64,000 nucleotides of DNA from Planctomycetota bacterium (GTDB taxonomy: Bacteria; Planctomycetota; UBA1135; GCA-002686595): contig DUDB01000019.1 of NCBI GenBank assembly GCA_012959525.1, forward strand, positions 1-64,000, read 5' to 3'. The notes beneath the pieces are model-generated. The model did no database searches, was not told the DNA's origin, and saw only the letters and a list, made by a program, of their open reading frames with translations. Shown piece after piece: positions 8,176 through 17,733 of this stretch; within the stretch, counting starts at the first letter, position 1, and each line of letters opens with the position of its first letter. The position numbers and the translations under genes were made by a program.

Positions 8176-9468
8176 TCAAATTCCCAGGCTCGCGGGGATA
8201 TGGGCCATTTCCGCCATCACAAGCCCTATCTCTTGCGCCTGCGCTGGTGTCGTGCAAGCGGGCGGCATGGCGTAAAGCACGTTCCCAAGGGGGCGTAGGA
8301 GCACCCCGCGCTCGATGCTCGCCGCACGCAGGCCGGCGGACATTTTGGCCATGTAGCCCTCCTGATCATCGGCTGGAGGGCTCAAGTCGAGGGCCACGAT
8401 GCCTCCCAGTTGGCGCAGTTTGCTGACGCCCGCAGATTCCTCCAGGGATTGAAGCTCGCCCAGGATCGTCTCCCCGATGGCGCTGAGCTTTCCAGGTGTG
8501 TCCTCGCCAAGAGTGATGTCGAGGGAGGCGAGGGCCACCGCGCATCCAACAGGGTGAGCCGTAAACGTGTGACCGTGGAAGAACGCGCGGGCTTTGTCTT
8601 CGGAGAGGAACGACTCGAACATCTCCTCGGTGGCCAGCGTGGCGGAGAGGGGGAAGATGCCCCCCGTCAGGCCCTTGGCGAGGCAGAGAAGGTCGGGGGC
8701 CACGTCCCCGTGGTTGCAGGCGAAAAGTCGACCCGTGCGCCCGAACCCCGTCATGACCTCATCGGCGATGAGAGGTAGGCCGCGTTCTCTGGTAAGGGCG
8801 CGTGCGGCCTGCAGGAAGCTGGCCGGGTGCATACGCATCCCCGCGGCACCTTGCACCATAGGCTCGACAATCAGGCCCGCAGCCTTGTCACCCAACTCAT
8901 CGAGGAGGGTGGCGAGGGCCTTTGAGTTCGGGGCACAGCGGCGAACCTCGAAGAGCAAAGGGGTGTAGGCGGCGAAGAAGGGGTCGGGGTCGCTGACCGC
9001 CATGCTCCCGAAGGTGTCTCCGTGGTAGGCACCGTCCAAGGCCACGAAAACGCGCCGATCGGGCTCGCCGCACTGTACCCAGCGCTGGTAAGCCATCTTC
9101 AGCGCGACCTCAACGGCGGTGGATCCATCGTCTGAGTAGAAGACCCGAGTGAGCCCTTCCGGGGCGATCTCGCACAGGCGTTCGGCGAGCCGAACGGCAG
9201 GCTCGTGGGTCGCACCCGCAAAGAGAACGTGGTCCAGCTTGCGTGCCTGGCGCTCCATGGCATCGATCAACTCTTCCCGTCCATGCCCGTGAAGAATGGC
9301 CCACCAGGAGCTGATCGCGTCGATCAACTCTCGGCCATCCTCAAGGGTCAGGAGCGCCCCGTTGGCGGAGGCAACGGCCAGGGGCGGGTCGCTCTCCGCC
9401 CCGTGTTGGGTGTAGGGATGCCAGCAGTGGCGCGCATCCCGGGCGGCCAGGGAGAGGGCTGTCTTCAT
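8176..9468 (-). CDS. bioA: Adenosylmethionine-8-amino-7-oxononanoate aminotransferase
   Basis: PLP-dependent class III aminotransferase of 430 residues that converts 7-keto-8-aminopelargonate (KAPA) to 7,8-diaminopelargonate (DAPA) using S-adenosylmethionine as amino donor. Visible marks are HCWHPYTQH at residues 14-22, typical of BioA, the PLP aspartate in LIADEVMTGFGRTG, and the Schiff-base lysine in LCLAKGLTGG. It is the last gene of the bioB, bioF-bioD, bioA run and overlaps the fusion gene by 4 nt (ATGA), so translation is likely coupled. Confidence 0.95.
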   Translation of the reverse strand: MKTALSLAARDARHCWHPYTQHGAESDPPLAVASANGALLTLEDGRELIDAISSWWAILHGHGREELIDAMERQARKLDHVLFAGATHEPAVRLAERLCEIAPEGLTRVFYSDDGSTAVEVALKMAYQRWVQCGEPDRRVFVALDGAYHGDTFGSMAVSDPDPFFAAYTPLLFEVRRCAPNSKALATLLDELGDKAAGLIVEPMVQGAAGMRMHPASFLQAARALTRERGLPLIADEVMTGFGRTGRLFACNHGDVAPDLLCLAKGLTGGIFPLSATLATEEMFESFLSEDKARAFFHGHTFTAHPVGCAVALASLDITLGEDTPGKLSAIGETILGELQSLEESAGVSKLRQLGGIVALDLSPPADDQEGYMAKMSAGLRAASIERGVLLRPLGNVLYAMPPACTTPAQAQEIGLVMAEMAHIPASLGI

Positions 9469-11267
9469 CGCGTCGACACCATTGTCGCCGGCAGGACACA
9501 GCTCAGGTCCTGCTCCTCCAGCCAGCCGTCGAGGGACTCGCGCCCCAAGGGGTCAAGCAGCGGCAACTCAAGAACAGGCAAGCGGCTCATGCGGGCCAGG
9601 GTGTCGTGGTTCGAGGGATGGTGAGGGCCGACGAGAATCAAGGCGCGGGGTCGGAGGTTTCGCCGCTCGAGGGATTCCAGTGTGAGAAGTGTGTGGTTCA
9701 GAGTGCCCAGGCCTGAGCGGGCCACCAGGACGGAGGGCAAACGGTGTCGCGCCAGCCAGTCGATCTGCAGGCACTCGTCGGTCAACGGCACCTGCACTCC
9801 GCCCGCGGGCTCGATCACCAGAGTTCCAGGCAAAGTGAGGTGTTCGCTCAGCATCCGGTCGAGTTCCGCAAGGTCCACCTCCCGGCCTTCGGCTCGCGCC
9901 GCTTCGTGGGGCGAGGCGGGCAGGTCAAAGGTGTAGCCGGGATCAAGCACCTTTCCCGCACTTAGGCTCTTCACGGTCTGGGTATCGCAATCAGGTCCGC
10001 TCTGTACGGGCTTCCAGTAGTGAGCGGGGCCCTCCTTGCTCGCGGCGCGAAGGAGCGCGGCGGCGACGATGGTCTTGCCCACGTCCGTGTCCGTTCCCAG
10101 GACCACCAGCGGTGAGGCGCTGGGGAGGGATTGCTGCGCAGCTCCGGCTGTGGGCAGGTCCAACTCTCTCAAGGTCGTCACCAGGTCCTGTAGATCGGAT
10201 GGTTCGTTATGGCTGTGGCAAACCACGCGCAGGCGCTCGGACCCGGGAGCCACCGTCGGCGGCCGAATGGCTCGCACGTCGAGGCCCTTGGCTCTCAATT
10301 TGCTGCTGGCTTGGATGGCGCGGTCCAACGAGCCCGTCGGGATGGGAACGATGGCCGCTGCAGGCATGGGCAGTCCAAGAGCTCCCGCCAGGTCTCGTGC
10401 CAGGCCCAGAGCCCGGTCTCGGCCCCGATCGGCGGCGCGCGCCTGCTCGATACCAGCCAAGAGGGCTCCCGCTATGGCCGGAGCAACGGCTGTCGAGAAC
10501 ATGAACCCACGTGCACGATGCACCAGCTGTGCACGCAGTACCGCGCTACCTACCACCACCGCGCCCATGGCTCCCAGGGCCTTGCCCCCGGTCACCAGAC
10601 GTGCGGCCAGTACGCTCGGGTCGCCATCGCTGGCGGCCCAGGCGCCGGCGCCCGCTGGGCCCAGAAGGCCCAAAGCGTGCGCCTCGTCCACGACCAGCGC
10701 CGCTCCGTGCCGGGCGCAGATTCGAGACCACAACCCTAGGTCCGGCGCATCCCCATCCATGGAGTACACACCCTCCACCAGAACCAGCTTGCGCCGCGCG
10801 CCACCGCCCTGTTGCAAGAGATGCTCAAGGTGTTCGGCATCCAGGTGCTCGTGCACCTCGACGCGTGCCCGCGAGAGGCGCGCCCCATCGATCAACGATG
10901 CGTGGTTGAGCGCGTCAGACACGACCAGATCGCCAGGGCCGACCAGGGCGGGAACGAGTCCGGTGTTGGCCTGGTAGCCCGATGGAAAGAGCAGGCCATC
11001 TTCGGCATCCAGCCACTCCGCGGCAGCCCGCTCCACTTCGCGATCCAGTGGAGAGCCGCCTCCCAGCAGGCGCGCCGATCTTCCGCCCGCGCCGTACCGT
11101 TCCGCCGCTCTGCGAGCGGCTTCAATCAGGTGGGGGTCCTGTGCCAGATTCAGGTAGTCGTTGGTGACCAGATCCACCAAGCCCTCGAGGGCCTGCTCGC
11201 GTCGCGTCAGCCCCCGCGCCTCCCAGGCGGCAAGTTCCTGGGCCAGTTCCTGATCCAGGGCGCCCAT
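9465..11267 (-). CDS. bioF-bioD: Fused BioF-BioD (KAPA synthase / dethiobiotin synthetase)
   Basis: A 600-residue bifunctional protein. Residues 1-370 are BioF, which joins alanine and pimeloyl thioester to give KAPA; the PLP lysine is K229 in GGKALGAMG, with DEAHALG before it. Residues 385-600 are BioD, which carboxylates and closes DAPA to dethiobiotin; its Walker A is GTDTDVGKT at about 391-399 and KPVQSG follows. The two domains flank bioA chemically, since BioF makes its substrate and BioD uses its product. The ATG at 11267 lies 5 nt after the bioB stop; the longer frame upstream overlaps bioB. Confidence 0.93.
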   Translation of the reverse strand: MGALDQELAQELAAWEARGLTRREQALEGLVDLVTNDYLNLAQDPHLIEAARRAAERYGAGGRSARLLGGGSPLDREVERAAAEWLDAEDGLLFPSGYQANTGLVPALVGPGDLVVSDALNHASLIDGARLSRARVEVHEHLDAEHLEHLLQQGGGARRKLVLVEGVYSMDGDAPDLGLWSRICARHGAALVVDEAHALGLLGPAGAGAWAASDGDPSVLAARLVTGGKALGAMGAVVVGSAVLRAQLVHRARGFMFSTAVAPAIAGALLAGIEQARAADRGRDRALGLARDLAGALGLPMPAAAIVPIPTGSLDRAIQASSKLRAKGLDVRAIRPPTVAPGSERLRVVCHSHNEPSDLQDLVTTLRELDLPTAGAAQQSLPSASPLVVLGTDTDVGKTIVAAALLRAASKEGPAHYWKPVQSGPDCDTQTVKSLSAGKVLDPGYTFDLPASPHEAARAEGREVDLAELDRMLSEHLTLPGTLVIEPAGGVQVPLTDECLQIDWLARHRLPSVLVARSGLGTLNHTLLTLESLERRNLRPRALILVGPHHPSNHDTLARMSRLPVLELPLLDPLGRESLDGWLEEQDLSCVLPATMVSTR

Positions 11268-11272
11268 GGGAA

Positions 11273-12244
11273 TCAGACGGAGAGGGGGTAGAGTCCCAGC
11301 TTTGCCAGGAGGGCCGCGTCGCCGCTGGGCTCTGGATTGGAAGTCGTGAGCAGCTGGTCGCCCACGAAGATCGAGTTGGCGCCGGCCATGAAGCACATGG
11401 CCTGAGCCTCCTCGCTGAGTTGCTCCCGGCCAGCCGACAGACGCAGCATGCTCTTGGGCATGAGGATGCGCGCGGCGGCGAGAACCCGCACCAGGTCGGC
11501 CCAGTCCACCTGACCCTCGTCCTCTAGGGGCGTACCCGGGATGGCCACCAGACGGTTGATGGGGACGCTCTCGGGCTGTGGATCCATGGCCGCGAGCTCC
11601 GCTAGGAGTTCGGCGCGGCCCATCTCGCTCTCACCGAGACCGAGGATTCCACCGCAGCAGACGCTCATGCCCGCCGAGCGAACGTTGTTCAGGGTCTTGA
11701 GCCGGTCATCATAGGTGCGGGTGGTCACCACCTTGTCGTAGTGACTGCGCCCCGTGTCCAGGTTGTGGTTGTAGTAGTCCAGGCCCGCTTCGGCCAACCG
11801 CTTGGCCTGGGGCTCATTCACCATGCCCAGAGTGGCACACGTCTCCAGGCCTAGCTCCTTGACCGAGCCGATCATGCGCAGCACGGACTCAAACTGCTCG
11901 CCCTCTCGTACCTCGCGCCAGGCGGCCCCCATGCAAAAACGGTCGGCGCCGCTTGCCTTGGCATTGCGCGCTGCTTCCAACACCACGCTCTCGTCAAGGA
12001 GCTTCTCCTTCTCAAGTCCGGTGTCGAAGTGCGCGCTCTGGGAGCAGTAGCCGCAGTCCTCACTGCAGCCCCCCGTCTTGATGGATAGCAGCTGGGAGCA
12101 CTGCACGCGGCGCGGGTCATGGTGCTCTCTGTGAACCGTCGCGGCCTCAAAGACCAACTCCATGAGCGGTTTGGCGAGGAGCTCGGCGGCCGCCTTGATC
12201 TCCGCCGCCTCGGGGGGTGCCGTCTGAGTGCTGGTGGGGGGCAT
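11273..12244 (-). CDS. bioB: Biotin synthase
   Basis: Radical SAM enzyme of 323 residues that inserts sulfur into dethiobiotin to form biotin. The radical SAM cluster motif is CSEDCGYC near residue 56, preceded by the QLLSIKTGG segment typical of BioB. YYNHNLDT and the late RLSAGRE are also conserved. It is the first gene of the operon. bioC, bioH or bioW for making the pimeloyl precursor are not in this window. The ATG at 12244 is 6 nt from a TAGAAT box. Confidence 0.97.
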   Translation of the reverse strand: MPPTSTQTAPPEAAEIKAAAELLAKPLMELVFEAATVHREHHDPRRVQCSQLLSIKTGGCSEDCGYCSQSAHFDTGLEKEKLLDESVVLEAARNAKASGADRFCMGAAWREVREGEQFESVLRMIGSVKELGLETCATLGMVNEPQAKRLAEAGLDYYNHNLDTGRSHYDKVVTTRTYDDRLKTLNNVRSAGMSVCCGGILGLGESEMGRAELLAELAAMDPQPESVPINRLVAIPGTPLEDEGQVDWADLVRVLAAARILMPKSMLRLSAGREQLSEEAQAMCFMAGANSIFVGDQLLTTSNPEPSGDAALLAKLGLYPLSV

Positions 12245-12250
12245 GGGGGG

Positions 12251-12256
12251 ATTCTA
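12251..12256 (-). promoter_or_regulatory. Extended -10 box TAGAAT before bioB
   Basis: TGCTAGAAT (extended -10 form TGn-TAGAAT) ends 6 nt before the bioB ATG, with only CCCCCC between. Transcription would start at or next to the ATG, giving a leaderless mRNA. No BirA-type operator was recognised. Confidence 0.5.
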
Positions 12257-12340
12257 GCAGCGCTGACCAGGGAGTGCGGCCCCCCGAGCATCAAGTCTGC
12301 TCTTGCCTGAATTTGACCGAGTCACCCCCTCGCCATCCCG

Positions 12341-12346
12341 TATCCT
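12341..12346 (+). promoter_or_regulatory. -10-like box TATCCT before lipoprotein gene
   Basis: TATCCT ends 9 nt before the ATG at 12356, with no Shine-Dalgarno sequence between. It faces the bioB box across a gap of about 110 nt. Confidence 0.35.
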
Positions 12347-12355
12347 GCTGCCATC

Positions 12356-12736
12356 ATGATCAAGACCCTACTACCACTCTTGGCCGTTCTGCTGCTACTG
12401 CCCGCCTGTGTCTACAGTCAGGGCAACCGCCACCAGTCCCTGGACCCGGAGCTCATCGAGGCCTTAGAGCCCGGTACATCCACCGCAAGGGACGTCGTGA
12501 ATGCGCTTGGGGCGCCCACGGAAGTCGTGCAGTTGGGCCGGCGCTCGGCCTACCGCTACGACGCCAGCGTGAGCAAGCAGGTGGGCTTGTTCCTCATCGT
12601 CGTTGCCCTCCATGGCCGTGACACCCAAGAAGACCGCGCCTGGTTCTTCTTTGATGAGGAGGGTGTCCTGACCCACCGGGCGGCGACCCTTGCGGCTGGG
12701 GATGCGAGCTTCTCCCTGCCGGTGGTCGGCGAGTGA
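12356..12736 (+). CDS. SmpA/BamE-like lipoprotein
   Basis: 126 residues with a lipoprotein signal ending LLPAC (Cys18). The mature part starts with a helical segment and EPGTSTARDVVNALGAPTEV, the pattern of the SmpA/OmlA (BamE-like) fold, and ends in beta-strand sequence. In proteobacteria BamE belongs to the outer-membrane protein assembly complex; here only the fold is suggested, since many short lipoproteins share it. The next lipoprotein gene overlaps by 4 nt (GTGA), so the two are co-translated and may act together. Confidence 0.7.
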   Translation: MIKTLLPLLAVLLLLPACVYSQGNRHQSLDPELIEALEPGTSTARDVVNALGAPTEVVQLGRRSAYRYDASVSKQVGLFLIVVALHGRDTQEDRAWFFFDEEGVLTHRAATLAAGDASFSLPVVGE

Positions 12737-13188
12737 TTCGAAGACTGCATCGTGCCGGGAAGGGCGCTCGGCCCGTTTCCATCCAGGCGCTCGTCCTAGT
12801 CATGGCAGGCGCCCTGTCAGGCTGCCTCAGCGCCCGGCTTGATCACACAACGCAGCACGCAGAGCCACGGGTGGCGGGTTCCCTGCACCCCCGCTCCAGT
12901 AATCTCCAACAGTGCCTGGAGGAGTTGGGGGCACCCCTCTTGGTGCGTGAACACATGGACGGGGCCTTGCTGGCCTGGGGTTGGGCCGATGAGCGCGCCT
13001 TTGGGTTGAACCTGTCCATCCCCGTGGCCCGTTCCATCAGCGCAAACCTGGGCTACAACCGCAGCTTTGAGGGTCTGCGTGGGCTGGTTCTTCTCTTCGA
13101 CGAGACTTGGACCATGCAGAGCATGAACCGTGGCTACCTGGCGCAGATTCTTCCCGAGGAGCGCTCACGCCCATCGCTCATCGAGTAG
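12733..13188 (+). CDS. Lipoprotein of unknown function
   Basis: 151 residues with a GTG start overlapping the previous stop. A basic N-region and hydrophobic stretch lead to the lipobox LSGC (Cys31). The mature part includes LQQCLEELGAPLLV, which resembles the start of the same SmpA-like fold as its neighbour, and a later strand-rich segment ending LLFDETWTM. It may be a paralogous partner of the upstream lipoprotein. The molybdoenzyme gene begins 10 nt later, so all three could be one transcript. Confidence 0.65.
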   Translation: MIRRLHRAGKGARPVSIQALVLVMAGALSGCLSARLDHTTQHAEPRVAGSLHPRSSNLQQCLEELGAPLLVREHMDGALLAWGWADERAFGLNLSIPVARSISANLGYNRSFEGLRGLVLLFDETWTMQSMNRGYLAQILPEERSRPSLIE

Positions 13189-13198
13189 GCAGTACTCG

Positions 13199-15184
13199 AT
13201 GTCCCTGCATCCTTCGACATGCCCACTGGACTGCCCTGATGCCTGCGGGGTACTCCTGGAGACCGACGAGCACGGCCGCTTCACGGGTCTGCGCGGCAAC
13301 CCGGAGCACTCCTGGTCCGAGGGTCATCTGTGCGGTAAGACGGCCATCTACCACGAGGTGGCTCTGGGCGCCAATCGTCTGAGGGTGCCGCTGGTCCGTC
13401 AGGGTGGCGAACTGCGCGAGGCTTCCTGGGACGAGGCCCTCGACCGGATTGCAGAGGGCGTGGGTGCTCTCGCGGGTGAGGAGCTCTTGGCCCTCTCCTA
13501 CGCGGGCAGCATGGGACTGATGGCGCGCCACGGTCCCATGCGTGTCATGAATGCCCTCGGTGCGCGCAGCACGGATGGTTCCATCTGCGATTCCACGAGC
13601 GCCGAAGGCCATCAGGTTGTTCTCGGCGACGCGGTGGGCCCCGACCTCGAGAAGGTGGTGGATGCCGACCTGCTGGTGATCTGGGGTTGCGATGCGCGGC
13701 GCACGATGCAGCACCTCATGCCCCGGGTGAAGCAGGTCCTTCAGAGGGGAGGGCAGGTCGTCGTGATCGACGTCTACCGCACAGACACCCTGCGCATGGT
13801 GGAAGGCTGGGGCGGACGAGGTCTGGTCGTGAATCCTGGCAGTGATGCATCCTTGGCGCTGGGACTCTGCGAGCTGGCTTTCCAAAACGGCAGCGCTGAC
13901 ATCGCCTTCTTGAAAGAGCAGTGCATGGGAGCTGCCGAGCTGCGCGCCGGGATTGCTGGGGCCTATCCCCTGGAGCGCGTCGCTGGAGACACGGGCTTGG
14001 CCCCTGCGGATATCGAGTGGCTCTCCAACTGTCTGGCCGACTCAAGCGAGGCTTGGATCAAGACCGGAATCGGGTGGAATCGTCGCCGCAACGGAGCCAT
14101 GTCCATGCGCGCCGTGTGCTCTCTGGCCGCCGTGCTAGGAATCGCCGACCATTTGCACTTCGAGAGTGGGGATCACTTTGGCCTCGACAACGACTGGCTT
14201 TCCCAGCCGGAGCGTCTGGGAGACCGGGGACGAGAGCCCATCCGGCACATTGAACTGGGACGCGAATTGGAGGAGGGCCATTTCCGCGGAGCCATCGTTT
14301 GGGGCCACAATCCTGCCGTGGTTCTTCCGGAATCGGGCCGCGTACGAGCGGGCCTCTCTAGGGATGACCTGTTCCTAGTCGTCCACGAGCTCGTTCTCAC
14401 GGAGACGGCGCGTCTGGCGGACGTGGTGCTCCCCGCCACGGCCTTGCCCGAGTACACCGACGTCTTCAAGAGCTACGGCCACCGTGTGATGCAGATCAGT
14501 CGTAAGGTCTGCGATGCGCCGGCTGAGCAGCGCAGCAATTTGCAGACCTTCGCCTCCATCGCACAGCGTCTGGGTCTGGATGAGGACCTCTGTCGGCTGG
14601 ATGAAGAGGATCTCCTGGCCGGGTTCCTGAAGCACCACCGCGGTCGCTTCACCGATGGGGAGTTCGAGCGCCTGCAACGCGGCGAACCCGTAAAGCTCCA
14701 GCCCCGGTCCGGTTGGGCTCGAGGCACGCCTAGCGGGCGTATCGAGTTGGCCAGCGACCAGTGTGAGAGTGAGGGGCAGGGTCGGGTGGCGGCCTACGTT
14801 CCTGACGACGGGTGCGGCATGGCGGGCCGCTTCTGGCTTCACCCCACGCCCAGTGTGGCCACGCATAATTCAACCTACACACAATCGGGCCGCCATCAGC
14901 GACGCGCGGGCAGCCCTCGGGTTTGGGTGCATCCCGAAGACGCCCGGGAGCTCGGCCTCGCCGCCGGACAAGGCGTGCGTCTGCACAATGAGGTGGGTTC
15001 GCTGACACTGACGCTCGCTTTGAATGATGATGCTCCGCGCGGAATGGTGCGGGTTGAGGGTTTTCCCGACCCCGCGCAGATTCCAGAGAGGCTCTCGACC
15101 AATGCGCTGACGCGCTCCGCCACCAGCGATTTGGCCGCGGGCTTCTGTCAGTTCAGCGCACGGGTGGATCTGTCCCCGGCCTGA
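13199..15184 (+). CDS. Molybdopterin-dependent oxidoreductase
   Basis: 661-residue member of the DMSO reductase superfamily. The N-terminal 4Fe-4S motif uses Cys8, Cys12, Cys16 and Cys45 (CPLDCPDAC, then HLCGK). The catalytic region follows with DGSICDSTSA near residue 120, where a molybdenum ligand would be expected, and the C-terminal dinucleotide-binding domain ends the chain. No Tat signal is visible, so it is probably cytoplasmic. No electron-transfer subunit or membrane anchor gene lies beside it. The CPLDCPDAC subgroup includes enzymes of undefined substrate; I cannot assign one. The ATG at 13199 gives the cysteine motif its usual position. Confidence 0.85.
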   Translation: MSLHPSTCPLDCPDACGVLLETDEHGRFTGLRGNPEHSWSEGHLCGKTAIYHEVALGANRLRVPLVRQGGELREASWDEALDRIAEGVGALAGEELLALSYAGSMGLMARHGPMRVMNALGARSTDGSICDSTSAEGHQVVLGDAVGPDLEKVVDADLLVIWGCDARRTMQHLMPRVKQVLQRGGQVVVIDVYRTDTLRMVEGWGGRGLVVNPGSDASLALGLCELAFQNGSADIAFLKEQCMGAAELRAGIAGAYPLERVAGDTGLAPADIEWLSNCLADSSEAWIKTGIGWNRRRNGAMSMRAVCSLAAVLGIADHLHFESGDHFGLDNDWLSQPERLGDRGREPIRHIELGRELEEGHFRGAIVWGHNPAVVLPESGRVRAGLSRDDLFLVVHELVLTETARLADVVLPATALPEYTDVFKSYGHRVMQISRKVCDAPAEQRSNLQTFASIAQRLGLDEDLCRLDEEDLLAGFLKHHRGRFTDGEFERLQRGEPVKLQPRSGWARGTPSGRIELASDQCESEGQGRVAAYVPDDGCGMAGRFWLHPTPSVATHNSTYTQSGRHQRRAGSPRVWVHPEDARELGLAAGQGVRLHNEVGSLTLTLALNDDAPRGMVRVEGFPDPAQIPERLSTNALTRSATSDLAAGFCQFSARVDLSPA

Positions 15185-15189
15185 AGGGG

Positions 15190-16323
15190 CTAGGCGTCGC
15201 GAGCGGCCTGGTATCCAAGCAGAGTCGTTCGTGCGCATTCGGCCCAGGTGAGCTCGCGCGCACGGCGGGCCCCTCTCTCGATGTATTCCCGGCGCATGGC
15301 CTCGTCGGTCAACAGGCTGCGCGTGGCCTCAAAGATGCACTCCACGTCGGTGGGCTCCACCAGCAGGGCCGCGTCGCCACAGACTTCCGGGATGGAAGTC
15401 ACGATCGAGCTCACCACCGCAGTACCGCAGGCCATGGCCTCCACCGGCGGTAACCCAAAGCCCTCATTGAGGCTGGGCCACAGTAGGAGGTCCGCCTGTG
15501 AGTACAGTCGCACAACTTCTGCATCGCCGACGTCCTTGCGCCACTCGACCCGGTCGGCAACAGATGACCTTGAGAGGGCGATCTCGAAATCCTCGGATCC
15601 ATACCCGGCCGGTCCCACCACCAGCCAGCGGTGGGGAAACCCATCACTGACCAGGCGCTCAAAGGCCTGCAGCATGCGCAGGTGATTCTTGCGGCAGTCC
15701 ACGCGGCTCACGGTCAGGATGAAAGGCGTCGACGGGGCTGGAAAACCGCCCGGGGGGAGGTGAGACAGGACGTGATCGCATCCCAGAGGTGTGACAAAGA
15801 CGCGTTCGGGTGACACCCCCAAGGACATGACCACTTCCGCACCAACGTAACGGCAGGGAACCAGCACCAGTTGGGCGCGGGCCACCATGGCCTTGGCGGA
15901 TGCCGTCATCCTCACGGCCGCCTCCGGATCCATGAAGCCCGGTCCTTCAGGGTTGTCTGCATCGAGCGACGGGATGCAGTCAAAAATCGTGACAACCTCC
16001 TTGGCCTCGCGTACGTGAAGCAGGTTGGGTTGAGTGTGGTGATAGACCTCACAGCCGCCGACCAGATCGTCGACGCCCTTGCGCATTTTCTTCAGCAACC
16101 AGGGCATGGCGCGTGAGGGGAGCCGCATGCGTAGGAATTCGGCGCGGCTTTGCTCCAGCCCCAACTCCCTCTTGGAGAACCGCGGGCCGCGCAGGGTGTA
16201 GCCGAAGAGCCCCAAGTTCGGATCGAAGTTCAATGCGTGCAGGGCGCGCACCAACTCGCGGGTATAGCGCCCGATTCCCTCGCGGTTCACGAGAGCGGGT
16301 CGGTAGTCGAGACCAATGCGCAT
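15190..16323 (-). CDS. GT4-family glycosyltransferase
   Basis: 377 residues, GT-B fold. The N-terminus MRIGLDYRPALVNREGIGRYT matches the mannosyltransferase-like branch of GT4. The donor site has the full E-x7-E motif in LNEGFGLPPVEAMACGTAVV, and HLPPGGFP precedes the linker. The gene ends 5 nt from the convergent molybdoenzyme gene and lies 54 nt downstream of the flippase start-side neighbour, so an exopolysaccharide or O-antigen role is plausible. TACACT lies 8 nt before the ATG. Confidence 0.88.
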   Translation of the reverse strand: MRIGLDYRPALVNREGIGRYTRELVRALHALNFDPNLGLFGYTLRGPRFSKRELGLEQSRAEFLRMRLPSRAMPWLLKKMRKGVDDLVGGCEVYHHTQPNLLHVREAKEVVTIFDCIPSLDADNPEGPGFMDPEAAVRMTASAKAMVARAQLVLVPCRYVGAEVVMSLGVSPERVFVTPLGCDHVLSHLPPGGFPAPSTPFILTVSRVDCRKNHLRMLQAFERLVSDGFPHRWLVVGPAGYGSEDFEIALSRSSVADRVEWRKDVGDAEVVRLYSQADLLLWPSLNEGFGLPPVEAMACGTAVVSSIVTSIPEVCGDAALLVEPTDVECIFEATRSLLTDEAMRREYIERGARRARELTWAECARTTLLGYQAARDA

Positions 16324-16331
16324 GGGCCTTC

Positions 16332-16337
16332 AGTGTA
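16332..16337 (-). promoter_or_regulatory. -10-like box TACACT before GT4 gene
   Basis: TACACT ends 8 nt before the ATG at 16323. The GAAGG between box and ATG is too close to serve as a normal Shine-Dalgarno site on such a short leader. Confidence 0.35.
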
Positions 16338-16377
16338 GCGGCGCACGGGGTGGTCGACGCCCCCCCGGCATCCTCAA

Positions 16378-17727
16378 CTATCCGCCCAGCACGGATCGGG
16401 CCCAGAGGCTCAGTCCATATCCGAGGGCGAAGCCCACTGGGCCGCCGAGCCAGAGCCAGGCTTGCCGAGGCGCTGTTGGTCTTGCACCCATGTTTACAAG
16501 GGTTGATGCGGCACCCACCACCACCCAGACCTCCGTGACGAGCGTAGCCAAGGCAGCCCCTTCGATTCCCATGCTGGGGACGAGCAGAGAGTTGCCCAGC
16601 AGGTTGATGACCAGTCCGATCGCTGCAATGCGCAACACGGCCGCAGAAGAGCCCGAGGCCACCACCGCCGTGAGCAAGGGGGCTCCCGCATACACGGCCA
16701 GGCCGCCGAGCATCAACCACCGCAGTGAGGGGGCTGCGCTTGTGAAGCTCGCTCCTTCGCCGAATAGACCCAGTATGGGTTCAGGAAGGCCCCATACCAC
16801 GCCCGTTCCCAGCCCACCGATGAGGAACATGGGTGCGGCCAGTCGGGCCACCGCGGGCCCGAGCCTGCCTTCGCGATGCTCACGCGTCAGCCAGGGCAGG
16901 GCTGCCATGGCCGCATAGACGGCGGCCATGATGCCGAATGACATGAGGCGCACGGCCAGGTTGTAGCGGCCGAGCTCTTCCTGGCCGCAGATCGGCCGCA
17001 CGAAGACGTTGTCGATCCAGAAGTAGGTTTGCTGGCAGAGCCCCGCAAGCCCGATGGGAAGGGCCTCGCGGAATAGTCGGCGTGCAGACTCAGGGGCGGA
17101 GCGGGGCGTGATGGGGGGCAGGTGGCTGCGGCTGACCAGGTGAAGGAGCAGGTTGCCCAGGGTGCTCCCACCCGCGACCGCTAGGAGGAACGGTGCGGGT
17201 GTGGAGACGCCGTTCGCCACCGCACATAGCACCAGGGTCAAAGAGATGGCCGCCGCGATGGACCGCACCATCACCACACGCGCCCAGGAGATGCGGTTCT
17301 TGAGGACGGTCGTTGTCAGTTCGAGCGAATGGGTGAGAGGGTAGAGGGCGGCGAGCAGAATCCAGACTCCACCCTCCTCTTCGAGAGTCCAGGTCAACAA
17401 GCCTACGGCGAGGAGGCCCAATGAGGCGGTTGTCAGTCGTACCCTCCGGGCAGCGCTGAGCACCGAACGCATTCGGCCAGGGTCGGGAGCGGTCCAGCGC
17501 ACGGCGACCTGGCCGGTTCCCAGGTCCACGAAACTGTCGAGGATCAGGAAGAGGGCAAGGTAGAAGGTGAACCGTCCGAACTGGGCGGTGTCCAGGTGTC
17601 GCGAGAGGACGTAGAGCGTCGCGAGGGTGCATGCCGATCCCCACACCCGTCCGAGCACGAGCCACCCCGTGCTGTTCCAAACCTGGCGCGGGACGGCGTG
17701 AGGGGGCGAAGAGTCGGAACGGTCCAC
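16378..17727 (-). CDS. Polysaccharide flippase (Wzx/MATE-like)
   Basis: 449-residue membrane protein with about 12-14 hydrophobic segments and the N-terminal pattern of the oligosaccharide flippase family: NSTGWLVLGRVWGSACTLATL, then LDTAQFGRFTFYLALF and a charged loop before DLGTGQVAVRW. Such proteins turn lipid-linked glycans across the cytoplasmic membrane. It is followed 54 nt later by a GT4 gene on the same strand. GTG start; TAGGCT sits 6 nt upstream. Confidence 0.85.
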   Translation of the reverse strand: MDRSDSSPPHAVPRQVWNSTGWLVLGRVWGSACTLATLYVLSRHLDTAQFGRFTFYLALFLILDSFVDLGTGQVAVRWTAPDPGRMRSVLSAARRVRLTTASLGLLAVGLLTWTLEEEGGVWILLAALYPLTHSLELTTTVLKNRISWARVVMVRSIAAAISLTLVLCAVANGVSTPAPFLLAVAGGSTLGNLLLHLVSRSHLPPITPRSAPESARRLFREALPIGLAGLCQQTYFWIDNVFVRPICGQEELGRYNLAVRLMSFGIMAAVYAAMAALPWLTREHREGRLGPAVARLAAPMFLIGGLGTGVVWGLPEPILGLFGEGASFTSAAPSLRWLMLGGLAVYAGAPLLTAVVASGSSAAVLRIAAIGLVINLLGNSLLVPSMGIEGAALATLVTEVWVVVGAASTLVNMGARPTAPRQAWLWLGGPVGFALGYGLSLWARSVLGG

Positions 17728-17733
17728 GGGCAG

